From Fodinibacter sp963695175 (GTDB lineage: Bacteria; Actinomycetota; Actinomycetes; Actinomycetales; Dermatophilaceae): DNA of 64,000 bases. Shown here in pieces: positions 35,254 through 44,058 of this stretch; within the stretch, counting starts at the first letter, position 1; every line of letters starts with the position of its first letter. The position numbers and the translations under genes are program-made. Location of the stretch: NCBI GenBank assembly GCA_963695175.1, contig CAVOGG010000009.1, positions 372,001 to 436,000 of the forward strand. The letters run 5' to 3'. A model generated the notes under the pieces. That model made no database searches, was not told where the DNA came from, and was given only the letters and a program-made list of their open reading frames with translations.

Positions 35254-36357
35254 TCAGGCGGCGACGGGGGCGGCCGGCTCGGGGTCGGTGCGGTCGTGCT
35301 CGGCCCGCACCGCGGCGACCGGTGCGTACCGGTCGTGCATCGTGACCAGCAGCGAGACCAGCAGCACGAAGAAGACCGTGGCCGACAGGTCGAGCGCCCC
35401 GGCGCCGAGGACGAGCCGCGCCAGCAGCACCAGCCCGACGTTCACGACGACGCGCACCCCGAAGTCCGCGGCCAGGCCCTCACGGGTGCCGGCGCGCTTC
35501 GCGAAGGCGATCGAGATGGCGGCGTTGATGACGACGTAGACCGCGATGCCGACGAACATCTGCACGTCGGACACGTCCAGCCCGGGCAGGATGCGCGCGT
35601 AGATCGTCGACAGCAGGCCGATGAGCACGACCTTCTCCAGCGTCGATGACGACAGGACGCGCACGTGGGCGGCGGTCCACGCGTCGCGCTCCGCGGCGGT
35701 GTCCATCTCCGCGGGCAGCGGGTCGGCGGCCACGCGCCACGGCCAGTCGGCAGGCATCAGGCGGGGCCGCACGGCGAACCACAGCAGGGCGAGCGCGACC
35801 AGCACCAGGGTCGACACCAGCGGAGCGAACCACGGCACGTCGTTCCACGTGTCGGTGAAGTCGAGCTGGGCCACGTGGATCCAGTACTCCTGGGGCAGCT
35901 TCACGACGATCCAGATGGCGGCCGCCGTGATGACCCAGGAGCGGGTGCCGAACCGCCGCGGGTCCCAGCGCAGCCGCACGGCCTCGTACGCGATGAAGAA
36001 GTACTCGAAGGTGTTCGGGAAGACGAGCAGCAGGGCGCGCACCCCGGTGATCTCGAAGAGCATCACCCCGACCATCCGGTAGAAGAACAGGAACCGCGAG
36101 ATGCCGACCGCCGAGCTGCGCGTCCAGTTCTGCAGCGAGGCCAGGAACGCGATGGACAGGTAGAACAGGTCCATCGCCTTGTCGTAGTTCTGGTAGCCCG
36201 GTGGGTCGAAGCCGAAGGCCTGGAAGATGCTCTGGTCGATGCCGTCGAGCGCCAGGCAGGCGAGGACCGCGGGCAGCGGCCACCTGGGGATGAACAGGGG
36301 GAGGAGGAACCGCAGGCCCACCACGACGACGAAGACGGCGCTGGCCTCGGTGGTCAT
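35254..36357 (-). CDS. Polytopic membrane protein of unknown function
   Basis: A 367-residue protein with about ten hydrophobic segments, for example VFVVVVGLRFLLPLFIPRWP at the start and VFFVLLVSLLVTMHDRY at the end. Conserved-looking motifs such as ALDGIDQSIFQAFGFDPPGYQNYDKAMD (key part GIDQSIFQAFGFDPP) and WDPRRFGTRSW suggest a defined family, but I cannot name it. ATG at 36357 is chosen because GAGGAGG stands 5 bases upstream; the 42 extra codons of the longer frame look non-coding. Its promoter region is shared with the ilvB leader on the other strand. Confidence 0.75.
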   Translation of the reverse strand: MTTEASAVFVVVVGLRFLLPLFIPRWPLPAVLACLALDGIDQSIFQAFGFDPPGYQNYDKAMDLFYLSIAFLASLQNWTRSSAVGISRFLFFYRMVGVMLFEITGVRALLLVFPNTFEYFFIAYEAVRLRWDPRRFGTRSWVITAAAIWIVVKLPQEYWIHVAQLDFTDTWNDVPWFAPLVSTLVLVALALLWFAVRPRLMPADWPWRVAADPLPAEMDTAAERDAWTAAHVRVLSSSTLEKVVLIGLLSTIYARILPGLDVSDVQMFVGIAVYVVINAAISIAFAKRAGTREGLAADFGVRVVVNVGLVLLARLVLGAGALDLSATVFFVLLVSLLVTMHDRYAPVAAVRAEHDRTDPEPAAPVAA

Positions 36358-36511
36358 CCGGTCCTCCTCGTGGGTGGCCCGTCGACGAGGGCGTTCGGCG
36401 GGAACGCTAGCGGAGGACCGCCACCAGGGGTGAGCGACCTCACGGTTCCGGATCGTGGGATCGGCCGTCTCGCCGGTTGACACGGCATACGGGCGGGGGG
36501 AGAGTGCACGT

Positions 36512-36547
36512 GTGGCCCTCGTCCTCGTACTTTCACGGCGCGCCTGA
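36512..36547 (+). CDS. ilvB leader peptide (11 residues, Leu-Val run)
   Basis: GTG at 36512 with GGGGAGAG upstream opens MALVLVLSRRA, ending at TGA 36545-36547. Four of the first five codons after the second are Leu or Val, which are end products of the ilvBNC pathway. The last codons lie inside the first hairpin of the attenuator. Such ilvB leader peptides are known in corynebacteria, mycobacteria and streptomycetes. Confidence 0.85.
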   Translation: MALVLVLSRRA

Positions 36548-36607
36548 TCGACTTCAGATCTGGCGCGCTCCCTCCGTCGTCCCGCACAGGGACTGGAGGG
36601 TTTTTTT
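36538..36607 (+). promoter_or_regulatory. Transcription attenuator of ilvBNC
   Basis: The first hairpin pairs GCGCGCC (36538-36544) with GGCGCGC (36562-36568), continued by GATC/GATC around a 7-base loop, and overlaps the end of the leader ORF. A Rho-independent terminator follows: CCCTCC (36570-36575) with GGAGGG (36595-36600), inner GTCCC/GGGAC, then T7 at 36601-36607. Ribosome stalling on the Leu/Val codons would stop the first hairpin and should allow read-through into ilvB. The exact antiterminator pairing is not resolved. Confidence 0.85.
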
Positions 36608-36653
36608 GTGCACGGACGACGGCCGCCAAGAGAGCGGTTGACCCAGAGAAACG

Positions 36654-38570
36654 GTGACAGCAGTGAGCGAGACCAGGCCGGCGCCCCCGGTTGTCCCAGT
36701 GGCCCCGAGTGCCCCCAGCCCCGCGCAGGTGGCGCAACAGGCGAAGGCCCGCACCCCGATCGAGGTGACCGGTGCGCAGAGCCTGGTGCTCTCGCTCGAG
36801 GCGATGGACGTCGACACCGTCTTCGGCATCCCCGGTGGCGCGATCCTGCCCGCCTACGACCCGCTCCTGGACTCGGTCAAGGTGCGGCACATCCTGGTGC
36901 GCCACGAGCAGGGTGCCGGCCACGCCGCCGAGGGCTACGCGGCGGCGACCGGCAAGGTCGGCGTGTGCATGGCGACCTCGGGCCCCGGCGCCACGAACCT
37001 CGTCACCCCCCTGGCCGACGCCCACATGGACTCGGTGCCGATCGTCGCGATCACCGGGCAGGTCAGCTCGGCGTCCATCGGCACGGACGCCTTCCAGGAG
37101 GCCGACATCCGCGGCATCACGATGCCGATCACCAAGCACAACTACCTCGTGACCAACGCCGACGACATCCCGCGCGTCATCGCCGAGGCGTTCCACATCG
37201 CCGCCACCGGCCGCCCCGGCCCGGTGCTCGTCGACATCTCCAAGGACGCCCTGCAGGCCCGCACCCACTTCTCCTGGCCGCCGCGCATCGACCTGCCCGG
37301 CTACCACCCGGTCACCCGGCCGCACAGCAAGCAGATCCGCGAGGCCGCGCGGCTGATCGCCGAGGCGCAGCGCCCGATCCTGTACGTCGGCGGTGGGGTC
37401 ATCCGGGCCCGCGCCAGCGAGGAGCTGCGGCGGTTCGTCGAGCTGAGCCAGATCCCGGTCGTCACCACGCTGATGGCGCGTGGCGCGCTGCCGGACAGCC
37501 ACCCGCTCCACCTCGGGATGCCGGGCATGCACGGCTCGGTCTCGGCCGTCACCGGCCTGCAGAAGTCCGACCTGCTCATCACCCTGGGCGCCCGCTTCGA
37601 CGACCGGGTCACCGGCCAGCTCAAGACGTTCGCCCCCGACGCCAAGGTGATCCACGCCGACATCGACCCGGCCGAGATCAGCAAGAACCGCAAGGCCGAC
37701 GTGCCGATCGTGGGCGACTGCCGCGCGGTGCTCACCGACCTCATCGAGGCCGTCGACGCCGACATCGACGCCGGTCGAGGCGGCGACTACACCGAGTGGC
37801 GTGAGCGGGTGGCCGGCTGGAAGGAGATGTTCCCCGCCGGCTACACCGTGCCCGAGGGCGGCACCCTGGCCCCGCAGTACGTGATCGAGCGGCTCAGCGC
37901 GATCGCCGGGCCCGAGGCCTGCTACGTCGCCGGCGTCGGCCAGCACCAGATGTGGGCGGCCCAGTTCGTCCAGTACGAGCGCCCCAACGCCTGGCTGAAC
38001 TCCGGTGGCCTCGGCACGATGGGGTACGCCGTGCCGGCGGCCATGGGTGCGCAGGTCGGTGAGCCCGACCGCACGGTGTGGGCGATCGACGGCGACGGCT
38101 GCTTCCAGATGACCAACCAGGAGCTCGCCACCTGCGTCATCAACAACATCCCGATCAAGGTCGCGATCATCAACAACAGCTCGCTCGGCATGGTGCGCCA
38201 GTGGCAGACGCTGTTCTACAACGAGCGCTACTCGGCCACCGACCTGCACACCTCGGTCGGCTCCCGGGTGCCCGACTTCGTCAAGCTCGCCGAGGCCTAC
38301 GGCTGCGCCGGGTTCCGGTGCGAGCGACCGGAGGACGTCGACGCGACGATCCGGGCGGCGATGGAGGTGAACGACCGGCCGGTCGTCGTCGACTTCGTCG
38401 TGCACCGCGACGCCATGGTCTGGCCGATGGTGGCCGCCGGGGTCAGCAACGACCTGATCCAGGTCGCCCGCGACACCGCTCCGCAGTGGGACCGCGAGGA
38501 GTCCGAGGCGCTGGAGCAGGGGCTCGACCCCGACCACGACGGGTCGCCCTCGGGCTCCCATGAGAACTGA
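36654..38570 (+). CDS. ilvB: Acetolactate synthase large subunit
   Basis: A 638-residue thiamine diphosphate enzyme that condenses pyruvate with pyruvate or 2-oxobutyrate, the first common step of valine, leucine and isoleucine synthesis. It shows VFGIPGGAILPAYDPL, the catalytic Glu in VRHEQGAGHAAEGYA, FAD-domain residues LGARFDDRVTGQL, and the ThDP motif IDGDGCFQMTNQELATC continuing to NNSSLGMVRQW. The proline-rich N-terminal 35 residues are normal for actinobacteria. GTG at 36654 is used; GTG at 36663 is an alternative. It is controlled by the upstream attenuator. ilvN follows after 13 bases. Confidence 0.97.
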   Translation: MTAVSETRPAPPVVPVAPSAPSPAQVAQQAKARTPIEVTGAQSLVLSLEAMDVDTVFGIPGGAILPAYDPLLDSVKVRHILVRHEQGAGHAAEGYAAATGKVGVCMATSGPGATNLVTPLADAHMDSVPIVAITGQVSSASIGTDAFQEADIRGITMPITKHNYLVTNADDIPRVIAEAFHIAATGRPGPVLVDISKDALQARTHFSWPPRIDLPGYHPVTRPHSKQIREAARLIAEAQRPILYVGGGVIRARASEELRRFVELSQIPVVTTLMARGALPDSHPLHLGMPGMHGSVSAVTGLQKSDLLITLGARFDDRVTGQLKTFAPDAKVIHADIDPAEISKNRKADVPIVGDCRAVLTDLIEAVDADIDAGRGGDYTEWRERVAGWKEMFPAGYTVPEGGTLAPQYVIERLSAIAGPEACYVAGVGQHQMWAAQFVQYERPNAWLNSGGLGTMGYAVPAAMGAQVGEPDRTVWAIDGDGCFQMTNQELATCVINNIPIKVAIINNSSLGMVRQWQTLFYNERYSATDLHTSVGSRVPDFVKLAEAYGCAGFRCERPEDVDATIRAAMEVNDRPVVVDFVVHRDAMVWPMVAAGVSNDLIQVARDTAPQWDREESEALEQGLDPDHDGSPSGSHEN

Positions 38571-38583
38571 AGGCGGCACGTCC

Positions 38584-39096
38584 ATGTCCAAGCACACCCT
38601 GTCCGTCCTCGTCGAGAACAAGCCCGGCGTCCTGGCCCGGATCGCGGCGCTGTTCTCCCGCCGCGGGTTCAACATCGACTCGCTCGCGGTGGGGGAGACG
38701 GAGTACCCGGACGTCTCCCGGATGACCGTCGTCGTCGACGTCGAGGACCTCCCGCTGGAGCAGGTGACCAAGCAGCTCAACAAGCTCGTCGAGGTGCTCA
38801 AGGTCGTCGAGCTCGAGCCGCAGTCCGCGGTGCAGCGCCAGGTCATGCTCATCAAGGTGCGGGCCGACGCCGGCACCCGCAGCCAGGTGCTCGAGATGGT
38901 GCAGATGTTCCGCGCCAAGGTCGTCGACGTCGCCACCGACTCGCTGACCATCGAGGCCACCGGCAACACCGACAAGCTCAAGGCCCTGCTCGACGTGCTC
39001 GAGCCCTACGGCGTCAAGGAGCTCGTCCAGTCCGGGCTCGTCGCCATCGGGCGCGGGCCGCGCTCCATCACCGACCGGGCCCTGCGCAGCGCCTGA
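38584..39096 (+). CDS. ilvN: Acetolactate synthase small subunit
   Basis: The 170-residue regulatory subunit that activates IlvB and confers valine feedback. The N-terminal ACT domain reads HTLSVLVENKPGVLARIAALF with RRGFNIDSLAVGETE; the C-terminal domain ends in LLDVLEPYGVKELVQSGLVAIGRG (key part EPYGVKELVQSG). ATG at 38584 is chosen because GAAGG stands 10 bases upstream and family members start MSKHTLS; the longer frame adds eight unlikely codons. A stem-loop separates it from ilvC. Confidence 0.96.
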   Translation: MSKHTLSVLVENKPGVLARIAALFSRRGFNIDSLAVGETEYPDVSRMTVVVDVEDLPLEQVTKQLNKLVEVLKVVELEPQSAVQRQVMLIKVRADAGTRSQVLEMVQMFRAKVVDVATDSLTIEATGNTDKLKALLDVLEPYGVKELVQSGLVAIGRGPRSITDRALRSA

Positions 39097-39124
39097 ACAC
39101 CAACCGCGGCGCGTGACCGGACAG

Positions 39125-39148
39125 CGGATGCCGGCCACCCGGCATCCG
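39125..39148 (+). other. Perfect stem-loop in the ilvN-ilvC spacer
   Basis: CGGATGCCGG (39125-39134) pairs fully with CCGGCATCCG (39139-39148) around CCAC. There is no U-tract. It may be an RNA processing or stability element, or a partial terminator that sets the ilvC level. Both arms carry the window-wide GGATGCC word. Confidence 0.6.
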
Positions 39149-39236
39149 ACCTGAGACCGCACCGCGCGAGGCCGGCGGCACCGCATACAGTCCACGACCG
39201 AAGCACCACCACCCCACACAAGGAGAGGCCGACACG

Positions 39237-40268
39237 ATGGCCGAGATGTTCTATGACGACGACGCCGACCTGGCCGTCATCCAGGGCCGCAAGGTCGCGG
39301 TCATCGGATACGGCAGCCAGGGCCACGCCCATGCGCTGAACCTGCGCGACTCCGGGGTCGACGTGCGCGTCGGGCTCGCCGAGGGCTCGAAGTCCCGCCC
39401 GAAGGCCGAGGCCGAGGGCCTGCGCGTGCTCAGCGTGGCGGACGCCGTCAAGGAGGCCGACCTCGTCGTCATCCTGACGCCCGACCAGGTGCAGCGCACC
39501 GTGTACGCGAACGACATCAGGCCCAACCTCGCCGAGGGCGCCGCGCTGCTCTTCGGGCACGGCTTCAACATCCGCTTCGGCTACATCCAGCCCGAGGCCG
39601 GCTCCGACGTCATCATGGTCGCGCCCAAGGGCCCCGGCCACCTCGTGCGCCGCGAGTTCGCCGACGGGCGCGGCGTGCCCGTGCTCGTCGCGGTCGAGCA
39701 GGACGCCTCCGGGCAGGCCTGGGCGCTCGCCAAGTCCTACGCGAAGGCGATCGGCGGCCTGCGCGCCGGCGGCATCCAGACCACCTTCACCGAGGAGTGC
39801 GAGACCGACCTGTTCGGGGAGCAGGCCGTGCTCTGCGGCGGTGCCTCGCAGCTGGTCATGTACGGGTTCGAGACGCTGGTCGAGGCCGGCTACCAGCCCG
39901 AGGTCGCCTACTTCGAGTGCCTCCACGAGCTCAAGCTGATCGTCGACCTGATGGTCGAGGGCGGCATCGCCAAGCAGCGCTGGTCGGTGTCCGACACCGC
40001 GGAGTACGGCGACTACGTGTCCGGCCCGCGGGTCATCGACCCGTCGGTCAAGGAGAACATGCAGGCGGTGCTCGCCGACATCCGCAGCGGCAAGTTCGCC
40101 CAGCGGTTCATCGACGACCAGGACGCCGGCGCCCCCGAGTTCAAGGCGCTGCGCGAGAAGGGTGCCCAGCACCCGATCGAGGCCACCGGCCGCGACCTGC
40201 GCAAGCTGATGGCGTGGGTCGACTCCGACCGCGACCAGGACTACGTCGAGGGCTCCGCCGCGCGCTGA
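39237..40268 (+). CDS. ilvC: Ketol-acid reductoisomerase (NADP)
   Basis: A 343-residue class I enzyme that isomerises and reduces acetolactate or acetohydroxybutyrate to the dihydroxy acids used by IlvD. Visible parts are AVIGYGSQGHAHALNLRDSG (Rossmann GxGxxG), APKGPGHLVRREF, the metal-binding TFTEECETDLFGEQAVLCGG, and the C-terminal SDTAEYGDY with VKENMQAVLADIRSGKFAQ. AAGGAGAGG lies 10 bases before ATG 39237. A strong terminator follows, so ilvBNC ends here. Confidence 0.98.
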   Translation: MAEMFYDDDADLAVIQGRKVAVIGYGSQGHAHALNLRDSGVDVRVGLAEGSKSRPKAEAEGLRVLSVADAVKEADLVVILTPDQVQRTVYANDIRPNLAEGAALLFGHGFNIRFGYIQPEAGSDVIMVAPKGPGHLVRREFADGRGVPVLVAVEQDASGQAWALAKSYAKAIGGLRAGGIQTTFTEECETDLFGEQAVLCGGASQLVMYGFETLVEAGYQPEVAYFECLHELKLIVDLMVEGGIAKQRWSVSDTAEYGDYVSGPRVIDPSVKENMQAVLADIRSGKFAQRFIDDQDAGAPEFKALREKGAQHPIEATGRDLRKLMAWVDSDRDQDYVEGSAAR

Positions 40269-40296
40269 CCCTCAGCACCGCTCGTCGAGAGCAGAC

Positions 40297-40335
40297 AACA
40301 CGCCGCCTCCGGTTCGCCGGGGCGGCGTGTTCTCT
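40297..40335 (+). terminator. Terminator of the ilvBNC operon
   Basis: AACACGCCGCC (40297-40307) pairs perfectly with GGCGGCGTGTT (40321-40331), with inner CCGG-ttcg-CCGG, followed by a T-rich TCTCT. This is one of the strongest hairpins in the window. Confidence 0.8.
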
Positions 40336-40378
40336 ACTCTCGACCGGCTCCGGCCGGCTGGGCTCGTACCCTGCGGGG

Positions 40379-41029
40379 GTGGTCGTTCCCGTGCAGGTGC
40401 CCCGGTGGTCGAGCGACCAGTGGGGGAGCCGCGGCGGCTGGGGGCTGATCCTCCTCGGTGTCCTTCCCGTCGTCCTGGCCGTGGTGGTCGCAGCGACCGT
40501 CTGGTGGCCCGGTGACCTGAGCCCGGGGCCCGATGGTGCGGACCTCCTCCCCGCGGCGGTCCTCGGTGTCGTGGCGCTCGCCTGGGTAGTGCCTGCCGTC
40601 GTCCTCGGGCGGCGGTTGCTGCGCGCACCCGAGGTGGATGCCGGGCACGTCGCCTTCGTCGTGCGCGACCCGGCCCTGCTCACCCAGCCCCTCGTCATCC
40701 CGTGGGCCGAGGTCGACCGGGTCGAGCACCTGCGTGAGCTGGACCCCTGGGGGTCGCCCGAGGGGCTGAACTGCTCCTTCACCGGGGTCACCAGCGGGCC
40801 GCGCCCCCGGTTCCCGAACCTCCTCGTGCGGGTCACCGAGCCGCGCCTGGTGCCCGAGGCGCGGTCCGGCTGGCTCGGCGTCTGGCCCCTCGCCGTGCTG
40901 ACGGTTCCGAGCCCCTACCTGATGCCGCGCCCCAGCCGCAGCCACCCGACCAAGGGCTTCTTCGTGGTCGTCCCCGACCCGGAGGCGGTCATCGCCCGGC
41001 ACGCCGAGGTCCGTCGCGAGCAGCCCTGA
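40379..41029 (+). CDS. Membrane protein of unknown function
   Basis: A 216-residue protein with two membrane spans (WGLILLGVLPVVLAVVVAATV and AAVLGVVALAWVVPAVVLGRR) followed by a hydrophilic C-terminal domain of about 120 residues (VAFVVRDPALLTQPLVIPWAEVDRVEHL, key part IPWAEVDRVEHLREL), reminiscent of PH-like domains in small actinobacterial membrane proteins. GTG at 40379 follows TACCCT at 40367-40372 by 6 bases, supporting a leaderless start. It lies alone between the ilvC terminator and the serA promoter region. The function is not known. Confidence 0.7.
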   Translation: MVVPVQVPRWSSDQWGSRGGWGLILLGVLPVVLAVVVAATVWWPGDLSPGPDGADLLPAAVLGVVALAWVVPAVVLGRRLLRAPEVDAGHVAFVVRDPALLTQPLVIPWAEVDRVEHLRELDPWGSPEGLNCSFTGVTSGPRPRFPNLLVRVTEPRLVPEARSGWLGVWPLAVLTVPSPYLMPRPSRSHPTKGFFVVVPDPEAVIARHAEVRREQP

Positions 41030-41257
41030 CCCCGGGCCCTCGCCACCGGGACCCGGGCACGACGCGACACGACAGCGACGAGGCTCACATCGTGGGCAGT
41101 GGCGTCCACATGCTGGCACGCATCTATCATGGAGACCCGGCCCAGCGGCGTGCCGGAGGCCCCCGTGCACCACCTCGGTGAGGGGTCTGCCCACCCGGGC
41201 ACCGGCATCCGGCCGACCGGCGGATGACTGACCGCAGCACCGAAAGAGGGACCTTTC
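41030..41257 (+). promoter_or_regulatory. serA upstream region with RBS hairpin
   Basis: 228 bases without a gene. TATCAT at 41125-41130 is a candidate -10. CGAAAG (41241-41246) can pair with CTTTCG (41253-41258), which presents the serA ribosome binding site AGAGGG across stem and loop and includes the first base of the start codon. It could modulate serA translation; chance pairing is possible. Confidence 0.4.
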
Positions 41258-42844
41258 GTGACCAAGCCCGTCGTCCTCATCGCCGAGGAGCTCTCACCCG
41301 CGACGCTCGACGCCCTCGGCCCGGACTTCGAGGTCCGCCACGTCGACGGCGCCGACCGCGGGGCACTGCTCCCGGCCCTCGCCGACGTCGACGCGGTCCT
41401 CATCCGCTCCGCGACGAAGATGGATGCCGAGGCGATCGCCGCCTCCAAGAACCTCAAGGTCATCGCCCGCGCCGGCGTGGGTCTCGACAACGTCGACGTC
41501 GACACCGCCACGAAGGCCGGTGTCATGGTCGTGAACGCACCGACCTCCAACATCACCAGTGCCGCCGAGCTCGCGGTCGGCCTCCTGCTCGCCTGCGCCC
41601 GCAACATCGCGCCGGCCAACGAGGCCCTGAAGAACGGCGCCTGGAAGCGCAGCAAGTACGGCGGCGTCGAGCTGCTCGAGAAGAAGGTCGGCATCGTCGG
41701 GTTCGGGCGGATCGGCCAGCTCGTCGCCGAGCGGCTCAAGGGCTTCGGCGTCGAGATCCTCGCCTACGACCCCTACGTCTCGGTGCAGCGCGCCGGCGTG
41801 CTCGGCGCCCGCCTGGTCACCCTGGACGAGCTGCTCGCCGAGAGCGACTTCATCACCATCCACCTGCCCAAGACCCCCGAGACGATCGGCCTGATCGGCA
41901 AGGAGGCGCTCACCAAGGTCAAGCCGACCGTGCGCGTCATCAACGCCGCCCGCGGCGGCGTGCTCGACGAGGAGGCCCTCGCCGACGCCATCGCCGAGGG
42001 GCGCGTGGCCGGCGCCGGCCTCGACGTCTTCGCGACCGAGCCGTGCACCGACAGCCCGCTGTTCGCCCACGAGTCGGTCGTCGTCACCCCGCACCTGGGC
42101 GCCTCGACCGAGGAGGCCCAGGAGAAGGCCGGTGTCGCCGTGGCGAAGTCGGTGCGCCTGGCTCTCGGCGGTGACCTCGTGCCGGATGCCGTGAACGTCG
42201 CCGGCGGCGCCGTCGCCGAGGAGGTGCGGCCCGGCATCGACCTCGTCGAGAAGCTCGGCCGGGTGTTCACCGCGTTCGCGGGCGCGGTGCCGGTGCAGCT
42301 CGACGTCGAGGTCCGTGGCGAGATCACCACGCACGACGTGTCGGTCTGGGAGCTCGCCGCGCTCAAGGGCCTGTTCACGGACGTCACCGAGGACCCCGTC
42401 ACCTACGTCAACGCCCCGCTGCTCGCCAAGGACCGCGGCTGCGAGTCGCGCCTGGTCACCGACGAGGTCTCCGAGGACTTCCGCAACGTCACCACGTTGC
42501 ACGGCACCCTCGCCGACGGCACCACGGTGTCGGTGGCCGGCACCCTGACCGGGCCGAAGATGGTGCAGAAGCTGATCGGCATCAACGGCTACGACCTCGA
42601 GATCCCGATCAGCACGCACATGGCGTTCTTCGCCTACGAGGACCGCCCCGGTGTCATCGGCGCCGTCGGCAAGCTGCTCGGCGAGGCCGACGTCAACATC
42701 GCCGGCATGCAGGTCTCACGCGACGACGACGCGGCCAAGGCCCTGATCGCGCTCACCGTCGACCAGGCCATCCCGCTCGACGTCGTCGCCGCCATCGAGA
42801 AGGAGATCGGCGCCGAGACGGTGCGGGTCGTCGACCTCGTCTGA
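41258..42844 (+). CDS. serA: D-3-phosphoglycerate dehydrogenase
   Basis: A 528-residue type I PGDH, the first step of serine synthesis. The substrate-binding half starts VVLIAEELSPATLDAL; the NAD domain shows VGIVGFGRIGQLVAERLKGFG. The active-site Arg, Glu and His lie in INAARGGVLDEEALADAI, LDVFATEPC and VVTPHLGASTEEAQ. An allosteric substrate-binding domain follows, then a C-terminal ACT domain (FFAYEDRPGVIGAVGKLLGE), the serine-feedback site in this class. Start GTG 41258 has AGAGGG 7 bases upstream. The neighbouring order with ilvC and leuB matches M. tuberculosis. Confidence 0.97.
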   Translation: MTKPVVLIAEELSPATLDALGPDFEVRHVDGADRGALLPALADVDAVLIRSATKMDAEAIAASKNLKVIARAGVGLDNVDVDTATKAGVMVVNAPTSNITSAAELAVGLLLACARNIAPANEALKNGAWKRSKYGGVELLEKKVGIVGFGRIGQLVAERLKGFGVEILAYDPYVSVQRAGVLGARLVTLDELLAESDFITIHLPKTPETIGLIGKEALTKVKPTVRVINAARGGVLDEEALADAIAEGRVAGAGLDVFATEPCTDSPLFAHESVVVTPHLGASTEEAQEKAGVAVAKSVRLALGGDLVPDAVNVAGGAVAEEVRPGIDLVEKLGRVFTAFAGAVPVQLDVEVRGEITTHDVSVWELAALKGLFTDVTEDPVTYVNAPLLAKDRGCESRLVTDEVSEDFRNVTTLHGTLADGTTVSVAGTLTGPKMVQKLIGINGYDLEIPISTHMAFFAYEDRPGVIGAVGKLLGEADVNIAGMQVSRDDDAAKALIALTVDQAIPLDVVAAIEKEIGAETVRVVDLV

Positions 42845-42861
42845 CGGTCGCGCCGGCGCGC

Positions 42862-44058
42862 TCACCGGCCGAGCGAGAGACCTCGGGCGTCGCCGAGCGT
42901 CTCGAAGAGCTGCTCCCACTGCCGTGCCCGGGTGGCGGGGTCGTAGTCGAGGGCCCGCTCGGCCGCGGCATCGGCGAGCCGGCGCCGCTCCGGTTCGTCG
43001 GAGACCAGGCGTCGGATGCTGTCCGCCAGCGCCGCGCTGTCGCCCGGCGGTACGAGCACACCGCACCGACCGCCGTCGAGCAGCTCGGCCGGGCCGGTCG
43101 GGCAGTCGAACGCGACGACGGGCAGCCCGGCCGTCATCGCCTCGATGACGACCATCGGCAGGCCCTCGCCGCGCGACGAGAGGACGAACAGCGAGGCCTC
43201 GCCCAGCTCTGCCATGAGGTCGGCCGTGAACCCCTCCAGGGTGACCGTGCCGGTGAGCCCGTAGCGCTCGATCTGGGCGACGAGGGCGTCGTGGTCCTCG
43301 CCGGTGCCGTAGATCCGCAACCGCCACTGCGGATGCTCGGCGGCCACCGACCGCCAGGCGTCGATGAGCAGGTCGAAACCCTTGCGCCGGGTCAGCATGC
43401 CGGCTGCGACCGCGACCGGCGCAGTGAGGGCGGCGCGGCGCAGCACCGTGCCGTGCGGGAGGGCGTTGGGCATCAGGACGACCGGGCAGGAGTCGCCGAG
43501 CAGCTTCCGGTAGGCCGCCGCGTCGCCCTGGGTGAGCACGGCGAGGGCGTCGAGCGAGGGATACACCGCCTGGTAGTCGCCCCTGATCACCCGGTTGCGG
43601 GCGAGGTGGTTGTGCTCCTGTCCGATCGCGACCTGGCGGTCCGTGCGCAAGCGCGCCAGCGTCAGGTTGAGGGAGAGCCGGGTGGCGACCACGACCGAGT
43701 CGTCCTGCGCCGCGAGGTAGCGGCGCAGCCAGTGGTCGTGGGCCCGGGTGAGCACGGCGGCCCGGCGGTCGAGGGGGTGGGCAAGCCGGCTGTGAGTGCG
43801 CCGCAGGGCCCTGGCTGACGCCCAGCGCACCGCATCCGACGCGGTCCCGGGGTGCGAGCGGCGCGGCCGGGCCCCGGTGAGCGGGACGACGCGCACCCGC
43901 GGGTCGACCGGGAACACCGGCACCGCTCGCGAGGGGTGCAGCAGGCTCGCGACCTCGACGTCGTGGCCGCGCGCCGCCAGCGCCCCGGCCATCGACAGCG
44001 TCGTCCGGATGGTGCCGCCGCGCCCGTAGGCGTTCAGCAGCAGGTAGCGGATGCGCAC
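42862..44058 (-). CDS. Glycosyltransferase family 4 protein
   Basis: A 398-residue GT-B enzyme. The N-terminal acceptor domain starts IRYLLLNAYGRGGTIRTTLSM (Gly-rich loop). The C-terminal nucleotide-sugar domain shows AVAAGMLTRRKGFDLLIDAW, RLRIYGTGEDHDALVAQI, and the EX7E-type motif SSRGEGLPMVVIEAMTAGLPVVAFDCPTGP with its two glutamates. It probably adds a sugar to an envelope or exopolysaccharide precursor; no cluster partner identifies the product. GTG at 44058 is chosen because GGGAGG lies just upstream; the 20 extra codons of the longer frame look non-coding. It is convergent with serA. Confidence 0.9.
   Translation of the reverse strand: MRIRYLLLNAYGRGGTIRTTLSMAGALAARGHDVEVASLLHPSRAVPVFPVDPRVRVVPLTGARPRRSHPGTASDAVRWASARALRRTHSRLAHPLDRRAAVLTRAHDHWLRRYLAAQDDSVVVATRLSLNLTLARLRTDRQVAIGQEHNHLARNRVIRGDYQAVYPSLDALAVLTQGDAAAYRKLLGDSCPVVLMPNALPHGTVLRRAALTAPVAVAAGMLTRRKGFDLLIDAWRSVAAEHPQWRLRIYGTGEDHDALVAQIERYGLTGTVTLEGFTADLMAELGEASLFVLSSRGEGLPMVVIEAMTAGLPVVAFDCPTGPAELLDGGRCGVLVPPGDSAALADSIRRLVSDEPERRRLADAAAERALDYDPATRARQWEQLFETLGDARGLSLGR

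Noticed and set aside
41129..41225. Small ORF beginning METRPSG before serA
   Set aside because: Its ATG overlaps the TATCAT -10 element, so it would not be transcribed; no ribosome binding site and no amino-acid bias of a leader peptide.
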